A program made the translations under genes and the position numbers. A stretch of DNA of 9,445 nt, taken from NCBI GenBank assembly GCA_964537965.1, contig CAZIDB010000187.1, forward strand, positions 1-9,445. Reading direction: 5' to 3'. Numbering within the stretch: position 1 is the stretch's first letter; every line of letters begins with the position of its first letter. This DNA comes from SURF-24 sp964537965. GTDB taxonomy: Bacteria > Bacteroidota > Ignavibacteria > Ignavibacteriales > SURF-24. The notes under the pieces are model-generated. The model saw only the letters and a list, made by a program, of their open reading frames with translations, did no database searches and was not told the DNA's origin. Of the stretch, positions 5,944 through 9,445 are shown one piece after another.

Positions 5944-7164
5944 ATGGCAAAGAAAAAAATTGTCGTAGCATATTCCGGAGGTTTAGACACTTCCGTTATG
6001 GTTAAATGGCTTAATGAAAAATTTGACGCCGAGATTATTACCGCCACAGGTAACCTTGGCCAAAGAGCTGAACTTGAAGGACTTGAAGAAAAAGCAATAA
6101 AGACCGGAGCAGTTAAAGCAGTTATAAAAGATTTACGCCACGAATTTGTTACTGAATATATATGGAAAGCACTTAAAGCCGGCGCCCTTTACGAAGGCGA
6201 ATATCCTATGGCAACCGCTATAGGCAGACCATTACTAGCTAAAATGCTTGTTGATATTGCGAACGATGAAGGTGCAGATTTTGTTGCCCACGGCTGCACA
6301 GGCAAAGGAAATGACCAGGTAAGATTTGAAGTAGGTGTACAAACACTTGCTCCGTCCCTTGGTATTATTGCTCCTTTAAGGGAATGGGAATTCAAGAGCA
6401 GGGAAGAAGAAATAGATTACGCTGTTGAAAATAAAATTCCAATTAAAATTACAAAAGCAAAACCCTATTCAATTGATGAGAATCTTTGGGGAATAGCAGT
6501 TGAATGCGGGGCTCTCGAAGATCCGACAAATGTACCACCAGATGACGCTTACCAGATTACAACTGATCCCAAACTTTCACCAAATAAACCGGAAACGGTA
6601 ACCATAAGTTTTGAAAAAGGAATTCCTGTTTGTTTAAATAACAGCATCACTGATCCTGTTGAAATTTTGGAGAAGTTGAATGAAATTGGCGGAAAGCATG
6701 GTATTGGCAGACTTGATTTGATTGAGAACAGGGTTGTCGGCATTAAATCAAGAGAGGTTTATGAAGCTCCTGCTGCCACAATACTTCATAAAGCTCATCA
6801 CGAATTGGAAAAGTTGATTCTTGATAAAGAAACATTTAGATTCAACCAGGTTGTTTCCGATAAAGTTGCAAATTTAATTTATGACGGTATGTGGTTTACT
6901 CCTTTGTTCAATTCGTTAATGGCTTTTGTTGATGCATCCCAGCAGAACATAACCGGAGATGTTACTATCGAGCTATATAAAGGAACCCTGACCACACTTT
7001 CAAGAAGTTCTGCTTACAGCCTTTACAGCAAAGAGCTTGCAACTTATACTGAAGATGATAAGTTCGATCATAAAGCAAGCGAAGGATTTATGAAAATTTA
7101 TGGTTTGCCATATAAAACTATGACGCAGTTATATTCTGCCACTCAAGTTAAAGAAGTAGCCTGA
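5944..7164 (+). CDS. argG: Argininosuccinate synthase
   Basis: ArgG joins citrulline and aspartate with ATP through a citrullyl-AMP intermediate. The PP-loop AYSGGLDTS is at residues 9-17, YEGEYPMATAIGRPL at 83-97, AHGCTGKGNDQVRFE at 115-129 and YSIDENLWG at 175-183, all diagnostic of the family. I start it at the ATG 5944, which has AGGAG (5933-5937) six bases upstream and yields MAKKKIVVAYSGG, the typical N-terminus. The frame stays open back to a TTG at 5860, but those 28 extra residues have no family resemblance and no ribosome site. The length of 406 residues is normal. It follows argR by 96 nt and shares one base with argH (TGATG), indicating translational coupling. Confidence 0.97.
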   Translation: MAKKKIVVAYSGGLDTSVMVKWLNEKFDAEIITATGNLGQRAELEGLEEKAIKTGAVKAVIKDLRHEFVTEYIWKALKAGALYEGEYPMATAIGRPLLAKMLVDIANDEGADFVAHGCTGKGNDQVRFEVGVQTLAPSLGIIAPLREWEFKSREEEIDYAVENKIPIKITKAKPYSIDENLWGIAVECGALEDPTNVPPDDAYQITTDPKLSPNKPETVTISFEKGIPVCLNNSITDPVEILEKLNEIGGKHGIGRLDLIENRVVGIKSREVYEAPAATILHKAHHELEKLILDKETFRFNQVVSDKVANLIYDGMWFTPLFNSLMAFVDASQQNITGDVTIELYKGTLTTLSRSSAYSLYSKELATYTEDDKFDHKASEGFMKIYGLPYKTMTQLYSATQVKEVA

Positions 7165-8636
7165 TGCTCTGGGGCGGCAGGTTTAATGATAAGTTAGATG
7201 ACAAAGCGATGAAGTTCTCTTCATCGCTTTCTTTTGATATAAACCTTATCCATGAAGATATTCTTGCAAGTACTGTTCACGCAGAGATGCTTTCCAAAGT
7301 CGGTTTAGTTTCTGAAGATGAATTCAGCAAAATTAAAAACGGTTTAAAGTTAATTGAAGAAGAATGGACGGCGGGCAAATGGATTCCAGATGAAAATGAA
7401 TTTGAAGATGTTCATTCGGCTATCGAATCAAGATTAAAAGAGTTAATTGGAGCAACTGCCGGTAAACTTCACACCGGAAGAAGCCGGAATGACCAGGTTG
7501 CAACCGATATGAAATTGTGGATAAGAAAAGCTTCCTCAAATATTATCGAACATCTTACTTCAACTCAAAAAGTTTTTTTGGAATTAGCCGAAGCTCATAC
7601 GGAAACTATTATTCCCGGCTATACTCATCTTCAGCGGGCGCAGCCTATATCCTTTGCATTTCATCTTCTCGCTTATGTAGAAATGTTTGAGCGCGATAAA
7701 CAAAGAATTACAGCCCATCCCCCAACCCCTTCCCCAAGGGAAGGGGAGTTTAAAAACTTTTCTGTTAAGAATAATGCTTTATCACAAGAACCTGTCTTAA
7801 AAGCCTCTCCCCCTGGGGGAGAGGTTTGGAGAGGGGCTTGCCCATTAGGTTCCGGAGCTTTAGCCGGTTCTACTTTACCGCTCGATAGAGAATTTACCTC
7901 TGCCAAACTTGGTTTTGATAATCCAACAAGAAATGCATTGGATACGGTTTCAGACCGAGATTATCTTTTAGATTTTCTAAATGCCTGCTCAATTGGAATG
8001 ATGCACTTAAGCCGGCTTGCAGAAGAAATTATTCTGTGGTCATCATCCGAATGGAAACTGATTAAGCTTGCCGATAAATACACAACCGGCTCATCACTTA
8101 TGCCGCAAAAGAAAAATCCCGATATGGCAGAACTTGTAAGAGGAAAAACAGGAAGAGTATTCGGTAACCAGTTTTCTCTTTTAACTACTTTGAAAGGATT
8201 ACCCTTAAGTTACAACAGGGATTTGCAGGAAGATAAAGAACAGGTCTTCGATTCGTTCTTTACTTATGCTGATTCGCTTTCAATTATTAAAGGAATGATG
8301 GAAACCGCACAGGTAAATTCTTTAAGATTTATTGAAGAACTTAAGAATGATTTTTCTCTTGCAACAGATTTGGCCGACTGGCTTGTGTTAAAAGGCATTC
8401 CTTTCCGTGATGCTCACGAGATAGTTGGTAAAGTAGTTAAGTTTGCAGAAGACAATAACAAAACATTTGGCTCAATCACTCTTGAAGAAATGAAAAAGAT
8501 CAATTCAATCTTTGATGAAACTGCATTAGAATGTTTTAACATTGAGACTTCATTACAAAGGAAGGAAACATTCGGCTCACCAAATCCGACTTTAGTTAAA
8601 GGGCAGATTGAATACTGGAAGAAAAAGCTGGCATAA
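7164..8636 (+). CDS. argH: Argininosuccinate lyase with an in-frame repeat-derived insertion
   Basis: ArgH splits argininosuccinate to arginine and fumarate, the last step of the pathway, as a homotetramer of the fumarase/aspartase superfamily. Conserved blocks: MLWGGRF at the start, KLHTGRSRNDQ (T104-D110), GYTHLQRAQP with H155, PLGSGALAGS (227-236) and the flexible serine loop GSSLMPQKKNP (from G309, S310-S311). At 490 residues it is about 34 longer than usual (E. coli ~457). The excess lies in residues 184-225, between the helix ending FERDKQR and CPLGSGALAG, and is encoded by a palindromic element at 7712-7838. The inserted stretch is proline/glycine-rich (PPTPSPREGE, SPPGGEVWRG) and unlike any ArgH linker I know. 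The frame is intact and all recognised active-site blocks survive, so the protein may be functional; it could also be newly damaged. The ATG overlaps the argG stop by one base. Confidence 0.95.
   Translation: MLWGGRFNDKLDDKAMKFSSSLSFDINLIHEDILASTVHAEMLSKVGLVSEDEFSKIKNGLKLIEEEWTAGKWIPDENEFEDVHSAIESRLKELIGATAGKLHTGRSRNDQVATDMKLWIRKASSNIIEHLTSTQKVFLELAEAHTETIIPGYTHLQRAQPISFAFHLLAYVEMFERDKQRITAHPPTPSPREGEFKNFSVKNNALSQEPVLKASPPGGEVWRGACPLGSGALAGSTLPLDREFTSAKLGFDNPTRNALDTVSDRDYLLDFLNACSIGMMHLSRLAEEIILWSSSEWKLIKLADKYTTGSSLMPQKKNPDMAELVRGKTGRVFGNQFSLLTTLKGLPLSYNRDLQEDKEQVFDSFFTYADSLSIIKGMMETAQVNSLRFIEELKNDFSLATDLADWLVLKGIPFRDAHEIVGKVVKFAEDNNKTFGSITLEEMKKINSIFDETALECFNIETSLQRKETFGSPNPTLVKGQIEYWKKKLA
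7712..7838. repeat. Palindromic MITE/REP-like element inside argH
   Basis: The left arm (7712-7753) and the reverse complement of the right arm (7797-7838) match at 32 of 42 positions without gaps by manual count. Each arm itself holds a near-perfect palindrome: CCCCTTCCC/GGGAAGGGG at 7726-7746 around CAA, and CCTCTCCCCC/GGGGGAGAGG at 7804-7824 around one T. The arms are GC-rich, the 43-nt core is AT-rich, and the whole differs sharply in base composition from argH. No transposase is present, so it would be non-autonomous. It is open in the argH frame throughout. Its look matches short repeats I recall from Bacteroidota-group drafts, but copy number here is unknown. No clear target duplication was found. 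Confidence 0.85.
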
Positions 8637-8640
8637 GTCC

Positions 8641-9045
8641 TCAGCTAAGAGAAATTTCAACTTCATCAATTTCCGAAAAATCTCTTTCATTGAATGTTGC
8701 TATCTTGCGAATATTATTAGCCAACATCACAGAAACTATTTCAAGGTCATAGACTTTATTTCCGGCAACTTTGTATTTGTTTAATAACTTCTCTAATACT
8801 AAAAGACTTTCGCCTGTAGGAAACAGAACCAGCATATTTCTTTTAACTTCTTCATAAAAGCCAAAGATAATACTGGAATTAATTTTTAGTTTTGTTGATA
8901 CGGCAAAGTATTCGGAAATATTTTTAGATGTTATATAAAACGTATATTCAGAATTGTTGAGAAGTTTAACCGTTGCATTAAAGTATTTGGATTTTAAATC
9001 AAGAGCATAAATAAGAAGATTGGTGTCAACTAAAATTTTAGTCAT
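8641..9045 (-). CDS. PIN-domain toxin, VapC-like endoribonuclease
   Basis: The 134-residue protein begins MTKILVDTNLLIYALD, the classic PIN-domain opening, and carries the acidic set expected of a metal-dependent RNase: D7, E45 (in KNISEYF), D100 (in KVYDLEIVSVMLA) and D122 (in TFNERDF). VapC toxins usually cleave tRNA or rRNA; the target here cannot be read from sequence. Its start overlaps the upstream small gene by 8 nt, the normal antitoxin-toxin arrangement. It ends four bases from the argH stop in convergent orientation, with no visible terminator between them. The family call is strong; toxicity is inferred. Confidence 0.88.
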   Translation of the reverse strand: MTKILVDTNLLIYALDLKSKYFNATVKLLNNSEYTFYITSKNISEYFAVSTKLKINSSIIFGFYEEVKRNMLVLFPTGESLLVLEKLLNKYKVAGNKVYDLEIVSVMLANNIRKIATFNERDFSEIDEVEISLS

Positions 9046-9241
9046 ATGCTATGTCGCGAATATTTTTATCATCTAAAGCACCGCCTAAATTTGCACTGCC
9101 AGCAAATTGCCATTTGTTATTCTTTGTTTTTGCAGTAGTTTCTTTAATAGTAATCTCTATTTCTTTCCCCACAAACTCATCCACATTTCTAATTACAAGC
9201 GTACTTGTTTTTAGCTTTTTTCTAAACTTAAGTGTTTTCAT
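9038..9241 (-). CDS. Small antitoxin partner of the PIN toxin
   Basis: This 67-residue protein directly precedes and overlaps the toxin gene, which marks it as the likely antitoxin. It is basic at the N-terminus (KTLKFRKKLK), then has alternating hydrophobic strands (STLVIRNVDEFVGKEIEITIKE, residues 13-34), a KTKNNK linker, and a tail WQFAGSANLGGALDDKNIRDIAYD (44-67) likely to contact the toxin. I do not see a clear AbrB, MetJ/Arc, Phd or HTH signature, so the DNA-binding class is open. The ribosome site is poor (AGAGC six bases before the ATG). The matching + strand frame at 9051-9269 is its shadow. Confidence 0.72.
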   Translation of the reverse strand: MKTLKFRKKLKTSTLVIRNVDEFVGKEIEITIKETTAKTKNNKWQFAGSANLGGALDDKNIRDIAYD

Positions 9242-9280
9242 TTTTTGCTCTAAAAAATTCCTGCATTAATTTAATAAAAA

Positions 9281-9299
9281 ATTTAGTCATCAACTAAAT
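9281..9299. promoter_or_regulatory. Palindrome upstream of the toxin-antitoxin pair
   Basis: ATTTAGT (9281-9287) and ACTAAAT (9293-9299) form a perfect 7-bp inverted repeat around CATCA, about 40 bp ahead of the antitoxin start in an AT-rich region. Such a site is where an autoregulating antitoxin complex would be expected to bind. On the - strand it overlaps a TTGATG word that could serve as a -35. It could alternatively be a weak terminator stem for the gene to the right. The role is inferred only from position. Confidence 0.4.
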
Positions 9300-9356
9300 C
9301 AGTTATTTATGCTTTTTAGAACAAGAGTGAAATTAATGTTTCAGTAGTGTCGGCGC

Positions 9357-9445
9357 TCAATCTAATATAAAAAGTTTAACTCCATTTGCAGTGTAGCTTC
9401 TGTGGCTGTCAATATTATCCCCAACGTGATATGCCATTCCTTTTT
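9357..9445 (-). CDS. C-terminal end of an unidentified protein (start outside window)
   Basis: Read on the - strand from the window edge, 28 codons are open before a TGA at 9357-9359, ending in DNIDSHRSYTANGVKLFILD. The mix of residues is protein-like and the direction matches the toxin-antitoxin pair, but 28 residues are too few for a family call and I do not recognise it. It could be chance. Confidence 0.45.
   Translation of the reverse strand, partial: KGMAYHVGDNIDSHRSYTANGVKLFILD

Noticed and set aside
7673..7906. 77-codon - strand frame across the argH element, as a gene
   Set aside because: Shadow of argH created by the stop-poor GC-rich repeat; no start signals. Kept only as an observation about the repeat.
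9051..9269. 72-codon + strand frame opposite the antitoxin
   Set aside because: It is antisense to the antitoxin, has no ribosome site, and its hydrophobic runs (FFVFAVVSLIVI) come from the complement of charged codons on the other strand.
1..9445. CRISPR array, tRNA, rRNA or transposase gene
   Set aside because: No regularly spaced direct repeats, no tRNA-like cloverleaf noticed by eye, no rRNA segments and no transposase-like protein were seen.

Overview
This window looks like a chromosomal piece of a low-GC (roughly 40% by eye) member of the Bacteroidota/Chlorobiota/Ignavibacteriota group, probably from a draft or metagenome assembly because it contains a run of exactly 100 N. The lineage guess rests on three points: the arginine gene order argC-J-B-D-(R)-G-H, which I recall from green sulfur bacteria; a carbamoyl-phosphate synthase end that resembles the animal CPS1/CAD sequence; and palindromic repeats of a style I associate with this group. 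Ignavibacteria would be my first guess, held with moderate confidence.

Layout. Positions 1-827 hold the 3' end of carB. A 437-bp spacer (828-1264) follows, with a nested, low-complexity inverted repeat, then a near-perfect ARG box overlapping a -35-like hexamer, then a leader hairpin. From 1265 to 8636 seven genes lie head to tail on the + strand: argC (broken by the N run), argJ, argB, argD, argR, argG and argH. Several overlap (argC/argJ 17 nt, argB/argD 50 nt, argG/argH 1 nt), so they read as one operon. Four bases beyond argH, a VapBC-like toxin-antitoxin pair runs on the opposite strand (8641-9241). The far edge (9357-9445) carries the last codons of an unidentified - strand gene.

How the genes work together. 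ArgJ acetylates glutamate using N-acetylornithine as donor. ArgB, ArgC and ArgD then convert N-acetylglutamate to N-acetylornithine. CarB supplies carbamoyl phosphate, an ornithine carbamoyltransferase (not in this window) would make citrulline, and ArgG and ArgH finish arginine. ArgR, encoded inside the operon, is expected to bind the ARG box upstream of argC when arginine is plentiful and so repress its own operon.

The most striking observation is a ~127-bp palindromic element lying in frame inside argH. It adds roughly 34 residues between two conserved blocks of an essential enzyme without breaking the reading frame, much like the Rickettsia palindromic elements. Other points worth a second look are the CPS1-like allosteric site in CarB, the absence of argF from its usual place, the altered glycine-rich loop of ArgB, and the scaffold gap that removes the ArgC catalytic cysteine.
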